Shown: piece by piece, positions 8,812 through 16,408 of the stretch | Numbering within the stretch: the first letter of the stretch is position 1 | Layout of the letters: each line of letters begins with the position of its first letter | Origin: Leadbetterella sp035299025 | GTDB taxonomy: Bacteria; Bacteroidota; Bacteroidia; Cytophagales; Spirosomataceae | Direction of reading: 5' to 3' | Length of the DNA stretch: 64,000 nt | Assembly (NCBI GenBank): GCA_035299025.1 | Contig: DATGXK010000007.1 | Location: 248,001-312,000 of the forward strand | Program-made: the position numbers and the translations under genes | Notes under the pieces: model-generated | Told to the model about the DNA's origin: nothing | What the model saw: only the letters and a program-made list of their open reading frames with translations | The model's database searches: none

Positions 8812-9429
8812 CTACAAATTCTTAATTATCTCCACTGTTCTGGTTCGTTCGGCCTCTTTTTCTTTTTCGAAATTTATGCCGTAAGTAGTTGGTTGCTTGA
8901 TGTTTGAGTATTTGTTTTTCTCTAAAACATTCTCACATTGCTTAATTAATGAGAACACCATTTCATCTTTTAAGCCTTCGTCCAAAGCCAAATTATAGAG
9001 TTTTACAGCCTTAGTTAAAATATCGGCAATAGCTTGTGGATTTCTCTGCGACATCGCCAGCCTTTGCATTTCAGTGGCTTGCTCGAGTGTCAGACGCGGT
9101 AGAAGGTTTTTGTTGGGATCATAAGGATTGATGACCAACAAATCACTTAAATGTTGCTTGGCCATTTCATACTTTCTAAAAGCTCGGTAATCCTCGGTTT
9201 TTTTCCAAAGATACATCGCTCTCGAACTATTTTTTATCTGGTTTTCAATGCTCAAATCTCCCCGAAATTCGGGTATTTTGGCCAAGTCCCTATATAAAAA
9301 GAAAGCATCCCAATACCGACCAACCTTGAAGTAGTCGTCTGCTTCTTCCTTGAGATATTGTTTCGATTGGGCCGAGGATAGGCTCAAAGATGCGAGAATA
9401 ATAATGACAATTGAAAAGAATGATTTCAT
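8812..9429 (-). CDS. Small secreted protein, TPR-like
   Basis: 205 residues with a clear signal peptide (KSFFSIVIIILASLSLSSAQ). The mature part is helical, with repeated aromatic/alanine spacing such as ADDYFKVGRYWDAFFLYRDLAKI and KYEMAKQHLSDLLVINPYDP that resembles tetratricopeptide repeats (two or three degenerate copies). The C-terminal 30 residues are charged. It has no catalytic motif and I cannot name the family. TPR proteins of this kind in Bacteroidota often belong to gliding or secretion assemblies, but no such partners are adjacent, so no role is assigned. Confidence 0.7.
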   Translation of the reverse strand: MKSFFSIVIIILASLSLSSAQSKQYLKEEADDYFKVGRYWDAFFLYRDLAKIPEFRGDLSIENQIKNSSRAMYLWKKTEDYRAFRKYEMAKQHLSDLLVINPYDPNKNLLPRLTLEQATEMQRLAMSQRNPQAIADILTKAVKLYNLALDEGLKDEMVFSLIKQCENVLEKNKYSNIKQPTTYGINFEKEKEAERTRTVEIIKNL

Positions 9430-9583
9430 TCTGAGTTTATGATTTTAGTGATTCCGATTCGTAAAATTTTCTCTCAATAGTTTATAAAATCAATTTTGCT
9501 GCCAATATTAAACTTGATAACGACAAAACTGAAAATTAAATTATATTTTTATGAAAAATTGTAATGGAGTTTAGGCGTAGAGA

Positions 9584-10354
9584 ATGGTAAGAGAAGATTT
9601 TGTTTCGTATTTTTCAGGGTTTCTTAATCGAAACAAAATTGAATTTAAATTGCTAGATTCTACCTCTTTTCGGATCGGAAAAGTTGAGGTGAAGTACTTC
9701 GAAACCATTCCAGAGGATTTTATTTTTACCCAAAAGCCAATCAATATATGGAAAGATCAATGGCTTAAACATCCCGAAATAGTCATTTCCAGATTGAGTT
9801 CTGTCTTGGGATTAAACCAAAAACTTCCTGCCAGGGTCTGTAAGGTCCGAAGAATTAATCAGCACGTGGCTAAGGATTTTTTGAACCAGAATCATTTACA
9901 GCAGTCTATTGGGGCAAAGCTCAAATATGGTTTGTATTTGCCAAAAAGGCATTTCAGACTTTTGAAAGGGAATTTTACTCCAGAATCTGAAGAATTGTTA
10001 TTGGCGGTGATGACCTTTTCTGGGGCCAAAAAATATTACCTGGAGGACGAAATTGTACAGTCTTTTGAGCTCATAAGGTTTGCTAACTTAAACGGCTATA
10101 ATGTTGTAGGTGGATTTTCAAAAATGATAAGGTATTTTATAAAAGAAAAAACACCAGGAAATATCATGACTTACATAGATGCAGATTGGTCGGATGGAGA
10201 AAATTTCTCTAAATTAGGCTTTGATTTGGTTGAAAAAACCTCTCCCTTGTATTTTGATTTAGACGAAAACCTAAACCGTATAAAGATAAAAGACATAGCG
10301 AATGCTGAGGTGGTAAATTCTGGAAGTTATAAATACATTTTAAGTGAATTTTAG
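9584..10354 (+). CDS. GNAT-like protein related to phage homing-endonuclease C-termini
   Basis: 256 residues, no signal peptide. Residues 1-80 are an unknown domain. Residues ~85-215 contain segments I associate with a GNAT-like domain seen in phage proteins and at the C-terminus of Hef-type homing endonucleases: NQHVAKDFLNQNHLQQS (92-108), LRFANLNGYNVVGG-type helix (FELIRFANLNGYNVVGG, 161-177) and YIDADWSDGENFSKLGF (197-213, matching the usual YADRRWS.G..Y.KLGF). There is no HNH or GIY-YIG nuclease motif. The 3' end overlaps miaA by 11 bases, so the two are likely translationally coupled. A role linked to tRNA modification is possible but unproven. Confidence 0.65.
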   Translation: MVREDFVSYFSGFLNRNKIEFKLLDSTSFRIGKVEVKYFETIPEDFIFTQKPINIWKDQWLKHPEIVISRLSSVLGLNQKLPARVCKVRRINQHVAKDFLNQNHLQQSIGAKLKYGLYLPKRHFRLLKGNFTPESEELLLAVMTFSGAKKYYLEDEIVQSFELIRFANLNGYNVVGGFSKMIRYFIKEKTPGNIMTYIDADWSDGENFSKLGFDLVEKTSPLYFDLDENLNRIKIKDIANAEVVNSGSYKYILSEF

Positions 10355-11264
10355 CGAGCAAAAAACTGAATTAATAGTCATTCTGGGACCAACAGCCTCG
10401 GGAAAAACGGAATTGGCAGTAAATCTTGCCTACAAACTGAATGGGGAAATAATCAGTGCGGACAGTAGACAGGTTTACAAAAAAATGGATATTGGTACGG
10501 GTAAAGACTTGGCGGAATATCAAAAGAACGGCAAAAATATTCCTTACCATTTGATTGATATTTGCGAAGCAGGCGAAAAATACAATGTAGCCAGATTTCA
10601 AAATGATTTCACGGAGGTTTTTGAACAAATAAAATCGAGAAATGCCCTTCCGATACTTTGCGGAGGCACTGGGCTATACATTCAGGCCGTTATTTCTGAC
10701 TTTTGGAAGATGCAAGTGCCAGTTAATCAAATTTTAAGATCAGAATTGGAAAGCCTTAGTAATGAGCATATCTTTGATAACTTCTCTACGTTTTTAATAG
10801 ATTATAATTTTTCTAGTAGAAAAAGGCTGATTAGACACATTGAGATCAATGATTTTTTATTGAAAAATCCTGAATTTTCTAAATCAGAATTCACAAAAAT
10901 AGAATACAAGATTTTTGGCTTAAATCCTGCTTTGGAAATAAGGCGAGAGCGAATCTCCAAAAGACTTAAAGATAGATTCGAAAAACAAGGAATGCTTGCC
11001 GAGGTTCAAAACTTGATGAATGCTAGAGTAAGTGCAGAAACATTGGAATATTATGGCCTAGAATACAAGAATATCAGTTATTTTTTGAAGAATGAAATGA
11101 CTTTTGAGCAAATGTTTTCAAAACTGGAGACCGAAATTCATCGATTCGCCAAACGCCAAATGACCTTTTTTAGAAGCATGGAAAGCAAAGGATTTAAAAT
11201 AAATTGGATTCCTGACAGTTTAAGTAAGGAGGAAAAGTTAGAATATATTTTGGGTAATATTTAA
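10344..11264 (+). CDS. miaA: tRNA dimethylallyltransferase
   Basis: MiaA (306 residues) transfers a dimethylallyl group to N6 of A37 in tRNAs that read UNN codons, the first step of i6A/ms2i6A formation. The P-loop is GPTASGKT at residues ~15-22, followed by ADSRQVYKKMDIGTGK (the conserved substrate-binding Asp-Ser and threonine-containing loop), GGTGLYIQAVI and KRLIRHIEI. Length is normal for the family. The start is GTG 10344 inside the end of the upstream gene (11-base overlap), and a downstream gene follows after 10 bases, suggesting a three-gene operon. Confidence 0.95.
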   Translation: MNFSEQKTELIVILGPTASGKTELAVNLAYKLNGEIISADSRQVYKKMDIGTGKDLAEYQKNGKNIPYHLIDICEAGEKYNVARFQNDFTEVFEQIKSRNALPILCGGTGLYIQAVISDFWKMQVPVNQILRSELESLSNEHIFDNFSTFLIDYNFSSRKRLIRHIEINDFLLKNPEFSKSEFTKIEYKIFGLNPALEIRRERISKRLKDRFEKQGMLAEVQNLMNARVSAETLEYYGLEYKNISYFLKNEMTFEQMFSKLETEIHRFAKRQMTFFRSMESKGFKINWIPDSLSKEEKLEYILGNI

Positions 11265-11274
11265 GCGTTTACGC

Positions 11275-12795
11275 ATGATTTTACGATTTATCATAGTATT
11301 GTTTTTGTTGTCTAATTTGGTCTTTGGACAAAATAACGTGTGCTTGTTTTCCAATAAAACAGGGAATGAGGATGCGAAGAAACTATTGATTGAAAAGTCT
11401 AAAGCGTTTAATGTCAACTTAGTAGAAGTTAATGGTCTCGAAAACTTAAATAAGTATGCTGCTGTTTTTTTTCTAGATTTTGATGAAACCAAACTTTCTG
11501 TAAAAGAGAATTCAATTTTGGTGTCTTTCTTCAAAAATGGGGGAGGGGTTATTGGTTCCTTTGATATTCAGGGAAGCAATTCCAGAAGGATTTGGTTCGA
11601 GCAGATGTTTGGTAAAGTTGACGGCAAAATATCGGAGCGGAGGGATTTAGACCTTATTCCGGTTCAGGATTTGGGAGATATGGGTCTCTCACCATTGTGG
11701 AAAATGCCCTCAGTAGAGGTTGTATATCCAGTTGTCCCGAAATATCTAAAGCCTGTTCTGATGAGTTTAGAGGGCAAAGCTATTTCTTGGTTTGGAGTCT
11801 CAGAATTTAACAATAAAGTATTTTATACTTCTTTAAAAATAGGTACACAAAGTCTTCAAAATCAGGACTTTTTAAAGTCTTTGTTTGGCGGTGTGAAGTC
11901 GGTTGTTTCTTTAAATAATGAGTCTAAAATTGATCAGAATGTTTTGCCCGAAACCTCTGAATTCAGGATTTTAAATATTTCAAGGGGCTTTTATCAAGGT
12001 AGCGTTCTAGAGTATTTTTCACCGAAATATTGCCTGATTCTAACTGAAAAAGGAGAATTGTTTAACTATATTACGCTCTCGAAAGAACTTGTCTCTTTGG
12101 GTTTGTTTGACTCACTTAAAAACGCTGTTGATATTACTGCCGATCCAGAGTTTGAAAGTAACGGCTATTTTTATTTCTACTTCGGGGAAGACAAAGCTGT
12201 AGTTAAAAGAGTCAAAATGCTGAATTCACAGAAAGCGGAAATGGACGATTTTAGTTTGGAGTCATCTTTTCCAATTAAAAATGTTTTTCTGAGTAAAAAG
12301 GATTCTACCAATGTTGGTATGCCCAAGTATTATCAAGGCAAGCGATTTAGCCTTTCGAAAGTTGGTGAAATTGAGGTGGCTTCATTGAATAATAACCAAG
12401 AAGTGATTGATATAGAGTCTTTTGTGCTATTCAAAAAAGAAGATTCCTTGCAAGCAATTGCCCAAAAAGAAAATGGTGAAATGTTGGTCTTGATGAAAGA
12501 TAGCCTAAACTTGGTGCAATTTAGAGGGGATAATGGCTTTCCACCTTTTGTTGCTTTTACTTTTAAAAATCTTAGCCAAAAAGCACCATTTAAAGTAGAA
12601 TTTGAGGCAATTGTGGAGGAGGGATTTGATTTAGAATGGGAGATTTTGGGTAAAAAGCTTAATGGAAAAAAGGCTACTCAGGTTTTCAAAACAAGTGGCG
12701 AATATCCCATAAATCTTAAGGCATCAAATAAATATGGACAAACAGATTATATTACTAAAACTTTGAAAATAGAAAAAGCCTCCATCGTTAAATGA
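11275..12795 (+). CDS. Secreted ThuA-like / beta-propeller-like / PKD-like protein
   Basis: 506 residues with a signal peptide (LRFIIVLFLLSNLVFGQ). Three regions can be seen. Residues ~20-210 look like a degraded ThuA (trehalose utilisation) domain, including SFFKNGGGVIGSFDIQ and a W-rich core. Residues ~225-400 resemble a glucose/sorbosone dehydrogenase propeller: CLILTEKGELFNY, then DITADPEFESNGYFYFYFGED, close to the family pattern 'DPNFEKNGWIYLYY'. Residues ~425-500 resemble a PKD domain (APFKVEFEAIVEEG ... TSGEYPINLKASNKYG). It lacks the c-type cytochrome CxxCH often fused to such proteins. Function is unknown. It sits 10 bases after miaA. Confidence 0.65.
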   Translation: MILRFIIVLFLLSNLVFGQNNVCLFSNKTGNEDAKKLLIEKSKAFNVNLVEVNGLENLNKYAAVFFLDFDETKLSVKENSILVSFFKNGGGVIGSFDIQGSNSRRIWFEQMFGKVDGKISERRDLDLIPVQDLGDMGLSPLWKMPSVEVVYPVVPKYLKPVLMSLEGKAISWFGVSEFNNKVFYTSLKIGTQSLQNQDFLKSLFGGVKSVVSLNNESKIDQNVLPETSEFRILNISRGFYQGSVLEYFSPKYCLILTEKGELFNYITLSKELVSLGLFDSLKNAVDITADPEFESNGYFYFYFGEDKAVVKRVKMLNSQKAEMDDFSLESSFPIKNVFLSKKDSTNVGMPKYYQGKRFSLSKVGEIEVASLNNNQEVIDIESFVLFKKEDSLQAIAQKENGEMLVLMKDSLNLVQFRGDNGFPPFVAFTFKNLSQKAPFKVEFEAIVEEGFDLEWEILGKKLNGKKATQVFKTSGEYPINLKASNKYGQTDYITKTLKIEKASIVK

Positions 12796-12802
12796 AGGCT
12801 TT
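12772..12802 (-). terminator. Intrinsic terminator of trxB
   Basis: AAAGCCT (12775-12781) pairs with AGGCTTT (12796-12802). On the minus strand the stem is followed by TTTTTC. It overlaps the last codons of the convergent gene. Confidence 0.8.
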
Positions 12803-12825
12803 CCAATGTTCTGCTAAAGTTTTTC

Positions 12826-13761
12826 TTATTCGTGTTCTCCCAAATATCTTTCTGCATCCAAAGCCGCCATACAGCCAGTTCCGGCTGCCGTAACAGCCTG
12901 ACGATAGATCTTATCTTGAGCATCGCCACAAGCAAAAACACCCTCGATATTGGTTTTGGTTGAGCCTTTCTCCACTATAATGTATCCAGCTTCGTCTAAC
13001 TGTAAGAAATCTTTGAAAATTCCAGTGTTGGGTTGATGACCGATGGCCACAAAAAATCCATCCACGGCTATTTCGCTTATTTCTCCTGTTTTGTTATTTT
13101 TTACTCTTACACCCGTTACTCCGTCTGTTCCCAAAACTTCCTCTGTGTCGGTATTGAACAATATTTCTATGTTTGGCGTGTTTTTTACTCGCGTTTGCAT
13201 GATTTGTGAGGCTCTGAATTCGTCTCTGCGGACTAACATAGTCACTTTTTTGCAAAGTTTCGACAGGTAATGAGCCTCCTCGCAAGCAGTATCTCCTGCA
13301 CCTACAATGGCCACGTCTTTTCCTCTGTAAAAGAAGCCGTCACACACCGCACAGGCTGATACGCCCATACCATTAAGCCTTTGCTCAGACTCTAAGCCCA
13401 ACCATTTTGCTGATGCACCTGTGGCTATGATTACAGTTTCTGCCGTTATTTCTATGCTTTCGTCGATAATTACTTTATGAGCCAATGGAGTTGAAAAATC
13501 TACACTCGTGGCCATGCCGTATCGGTTATCTAGGCCAAATCTTTCTGCCTGAATCCTCAAATCTTCCATCATTTGTGGACCTTCGATGCCTTGTGGATAT
13601 CCTGGGAAATTTTCAACGTCGTTGGTGATAGTTAACTGTCCGCCTGGCTGCATACCTTGGTACATTACTGGTTTCAAACCCGCTCTTCCTGCATAAATGG
13701 CCGCTGTATAACCTGCTGGGCCCGAACCTAATATCAAAACCTGAACTTTTTCTTGTGTCAT
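12826..13761 (-). CDS. trxB: Thioredoxin-disulfide reductase
   Basis: NADPH-dependent flavoenzyme that reduces thioredoxin in the cytosol; 311 residues, the usual size of low-molecular-weight TrxB. The FAD-binding motif is LGSGPAGYTAA near residue 11, the redox disulfide CAVC lies at ~137-140, the NADPH motif is VGAGDTACEEA, and GVFACGDAQDKIYRQAVTAAGTGCMAALDAERYL forms the C-terminal FAD contact. ATG 13761 is chosen over a TTG directly before it. The upstream region (13799-13806 on the minus strand) reads GAACTTTG, one mismatch from the -7 consensus. Single gene with its own terminator. Confidence 0.97.
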   Translation of the reverse strand: MTQEKVQVLILGSGPAGYTAAIYAGRAGLKPVMYQGMQPGGQLTITNDVENFPGYPQGIEGPQMMEDLRIQAERFGLDNRYGMATSVDFSTPLAHKVIIDESIEITAETVIIATGASAKWLGLESEQRLNGMGVSACAVCDGFFYRGKDVAIVGAGDTACEEAHYLSKLCKKVTMLVRRDEFRASQIMQTRVKNTPNIEILFNTDTEEVLGTDGVTGVRVKNNKTGEISEIAVDGFFVAIGHQPNTGIFKDFLQLDEAGYIIVEKGSTKTNIEGVFACGDAQDKIYRQAVTAAGTGCMAALDAERYLGEHE

Positions 13762-13883
13762 CAATTATAATCTTTATTTAATAATGCATTTTGGAGCTGC
13801 AAAGTTCGAGAATTGAAGTCTTATTTCCATGATAAATGTCACATAGTCTTCAATTATTACGGGATTTTTTGACTATTCGCAGC

Positions 13884-15752
13884 CTACAAAAACTTTATCT
13901 CAATCCTTCGATTCAACTGGCGATTGGTCTCTGAGTCATTTTTGACTTTGGGTTGAGCTTCGCCGTAACCAATCGGCACAATTCTGTCGGCCAAAATACC
14001 TTCGGTTTTTAGAAATTCAACAACAGCCATCGCTCTTTTTTTCGAAAGTTCTTTGTTGGTGGCATCGTTTCCAATGTCATCTGTATGTCCCGATATTTCT
14101 ACTTTTAGTGAGGCATTTTTCTGTAGTAATTCTTTGAGTTTCTTAAGTTCAATGTCTGATTCTTTTCGCAATACCGCAGAGCCACTGTCGAAGAAAATAT
14201 TTTCCAATACTTCTTTGGTCTCTTTTTCTATTTTAGTCAACAAAATATCTAATCTCTTGCCTTCGTCGTCTTTGGTGAAATCAAACTTGAGGCTTTTGAA
14301 AAAATAGTTTGGGGTTTCTACATACAAAACATATTCTCCATCACCAGGCAAAATGGCCATGTAGTCGCCTGTGATAGGGTCAGACAGGAATTTGGATATT
14401 TTTTCTCCTGTTTTGATGTCTACCAATTCTATGGTTGTATAAAGAGGTTTATTGGTTTTTTGATCTAAAACAAAACCTTTAAGATAATGAGTTCGGTCTA
14501 TTTTGTCTGAAAGTTCGGTAGGTATAGAAAACTGATAAAGCGATACTTTCTCGTTTTTGTCTACCGAATAAAATGCCTTTTTTCCGTCAGCCGATATGAA
14601 AAGAGAAAGTTCGTCATCGCCTGTATTTATGGGATAGCCCATATTGAGCACTTCGCCTCCGAATCCTCTTTTTATGCTTGTCAAATAGATGTCAAACTTT
14701 CCCATGCCTTCCTTTCCGTTGGAGGAAAAAAACAATGAATAGCCGTTAGCGTGTATAAATGGCGAGACCTCATCATAGCTTGTATTGATATTTTTGCCCA
14801 AATTCACGGCCTTTTTCCAGTTTCCTTTTTCGTCCAACTCACTCATCCAAATGTCTTTTTTGCCATGTCCAAGGGGTCTTTCTGAGGAGAAAAATAGTTT
14901 TGAGCCGTCTGAAGACAAACTTGGCTGAGAGTCCCAAAAGTTGGAGTTAATGTTAGGTCCCAAGTTTTTTGGAACGGCCCAGTTTTCGCCCTCTTTTTTT
15001 GTAATGAACAAGTCACAGCTGCCAAAAGAATCTCTGCCTTCGCAGGAAGTAAATACCATGATTTTGCCATCTGCCGAAATACTGCAAGTGCCTTCATTGT
15101 ATGGTGTATTTATTTCCTTTGAAATACTCGTAGGTTTGCCCCAGACATTGTTTTTGCTTTCAGAAATATAGATATTTTCGTCTTCTAAGTCGTTTCGGGC
15201 AGTAAAAATTATGGTGCTGTTGTCGGCAGTGAGTACTGGAAAGTATTGTTTGTTTTTGAAGTTCAATACATCTATCAGCGGCTCGGGCTTGATGTTGAGA
15301 GGTTTGGCTATCGCTTGAATTCCAAATTCTGCGGTCTTTATTTGTTTCTGTATCTGCTGATATATAATGGAGTTTTTGTTGGTGTTGTTGAGCGAAACGG
15401 TCAAGTATTTTTTTGCATCCTCAAAACGATGATTCTCTAAAGCCCGAGAGCCTAAATAGGTGTAGGCTTGTACAAATCCGACTCCTGCAGTATCTTTCTC
15501 AATCACTTTGAGGTAAAATTCGGTTGCCTTTTTCTGATTTCTAAACGATTCATGTATTTGAGCAATTCGGAAATAAGCCTCTGTCTTACTCGAATCTTTT
15601 TCCAGATATTTTTCGAAATTTTCCAGTGCCGAATCATACTTTCTTTCCATGAAATCCTTCTTGCCTTTCTCAAATAGCATGAGTGTTTTTTTATCTTGAG
15701 CAAAAACACTGATGGAAATAAAAAGGAGTATTATAAAACTTTTATGGGCCAT
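13884..15752 (-). CDS. OmpA-family outer-membrane protein with TPR and PD40 repeats
   Basis: 622 residues with signal peptide (HKSFIILLFISISVFAQ). Domain order: TPR-like helices (~residues 20-140), WD40-like/PD40 strands such as STIIFTARND, KIMVFTSCEGRD and SKLFFSSERPLGHGKKDIW (~170-400), a carboxypeptidase-regulatory-like beta domain (LKGFVLDQKTNKPLYTTIELVD ~425-510), and a C-terminal OmpA peptidoglycan-binding domain (NIFFDSGSAVLRKESDIELKKL, SGHTDDIGNDATNKELSKKRAMAVVEFL). The four-part architecture resembles PorE/SprF-associated OmpA proteins of Bacteroidota, some of which act with T9SS and gliding, but adjacency does not establish this here. Expected to anchor the outer membrane to peptidoglycan. 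Confidence 0.9.
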   Translation of the reverse strand: MAHKSFIILLFISISVFAQDKKTLMLFEKGKKDFMERKYDSALENFEKYLEKDSSKTEAYFRIAQIHESFRNQKKATEFYLKVIEKDTAGVGFVQAYTYLGSRALENHRFEDAKKYLTVSLNNTNKNSIIYQQIQKQIKTAEFGIQAIAKPLNIKPEPLIDVLNFKNKQYFPVLTADNSTIIFTARNDLEDENIYISESKNNVWGKPTSISKEINTPYNEGTCSISADGKIMVFTSCEGRDSFGSCDLFITKKEGENWAVPKNLGPNINSNFWDSQPSLSSDGSKLFFSSERPLGHGKKDIWMSELDEKGNWKKAVNLGKNINTSYDEVSPFIHANGYSLFFSSNGKEGMGKFDIYLTSIKRGFGGEVLNMGYPINTGDDELSLFISADGKKAFYSVDKNEKVSLYQFSIPTELSDKIDRTHYLKGFVLDQKTNKPLYTTIELVDIKTGEKISKFLSDPITGDYMAILPGDGEYVLYVETPNYFFKSLKFDFTKDDEGKRLDILLTKIEKETKEVLENIFFDSGSAVLRKESDIELKKLKELLQKNASLKVEISGHTDDIGNDATNKELSKKRAMAVVEFLKTEGILADRIVPIGYGEAQPKVKNDSETNRQLNRRIEIKFL

Positions 15753-15840
15753 TTTGAGATTAGTAAATACAGATAAAGTGCAAAAATTAGTCCAAATGAT
15801 AATATACCGTACATTTTAAAAAACGTTGACATTTTGTTAT

Positions 15841-15848
15841 TATTTTTG
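15841..15848 (+). promoter_or_regulatory. -7 box (TATTTTTG) for hemJ
   Basis: Exact TAnnTTTG match 18 bases before the hemJ ATG in the divergent interval with the OmpA-family gene. No -33 TTTG at proper spacing. Confidence 0.55.
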
Positions 15849-15865
15849 AATTTTGAACAGAATCT

Positions 15866-16408
15866 ATGCTGAATTATTATTCCTTCTTTAAGGCGTTTCA
15901 TATTGTTGGTTTCGTTACGTGGTTTGCTGGTTTGTTTTACTTGGTCAGGATGTTCGTTTATCACGCCGAAGTTGAGCAGAAACCTAAAGAATTACAAGCT
16001 GACTGGAGGGCACAATTTACACTGATGCAGTGGCGAGTTTATAAGATTATTTCCACACCTGCAATGGTCATTACTTGGTTATTTGGATTACTGATGTTGG
16101 CAACCAACCCGGCCATTTTGGATCAAACTTGGATCAAAATCAAATTGGTTTTACTGGTTTTGTTGGTTATTTATCATTTTTACTGCAAAACCATAATTAT
16201 CAAACAAGAAAAAGGAGGAGACAGAGCGGGCTCGTTTAACTACAGGTTACTGAACGAACTGCCAACTTTGTTTTTGGTGGCTATTGTTTTACTGGCTGTC
16301 GTTAGAGATTTCCTGGATTTTCTGAAACTCTTTGGAGGTGTAATAGCCTTTGGAATCGTACTTTTTATTTTTGCCAAACAATATAAAAAAAGAAGAGAGA
16401 GCAAATGA
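15866..16408 (+). CDS. hemJ: Protoporphyrinogen oxidase HemJ
   Basis: Small four- to five-helix inner-membrane protein (180 residues) that oxidises protoporphyrinogen IX to protoporphyrin IX in haem synthesis. Family marks are FKAFHIVGFVTWFAGLFYLVRMFVYH at the N-terminus with its conserved His, LMQWRVYKIISTPAMVITWLFG, and WIKIKLVLLVLLVIYHFYC with a conserved Lys and His; the C-terminus has LLNELPTLFLVAIVLLAVV. The stop overlaps the start of the following CotH gene (ATGA), so they are probably co-translated, an unusual pairing for this gene. The function is assigned from family resemblance. Confidence 0.92.
   Translation: MLNYYSFFKAFHIVGFVTWFAGLFYLVRMFVYHAEVEQKPKELQADWRAQFTLMQWRVYKIISTPAMVITWLFGLLMLATNPAILDQTWIKIKLVLLVLLVIYHFYCKTIIIKQEKGGDRAGSFNYRLLNELPTLFLVAIVLLAVVRDFLDFLKLFGGVIAFGIVLFIFAKQYKKRRESK

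Noticed and set aside
15826..15838. TGACATTTTGTTA near hemJ as a copy of the dnaK palindrome
   Set aside because: It is only an imperfect match (one arm mismatch) and could be chance in AT-rich DNA.
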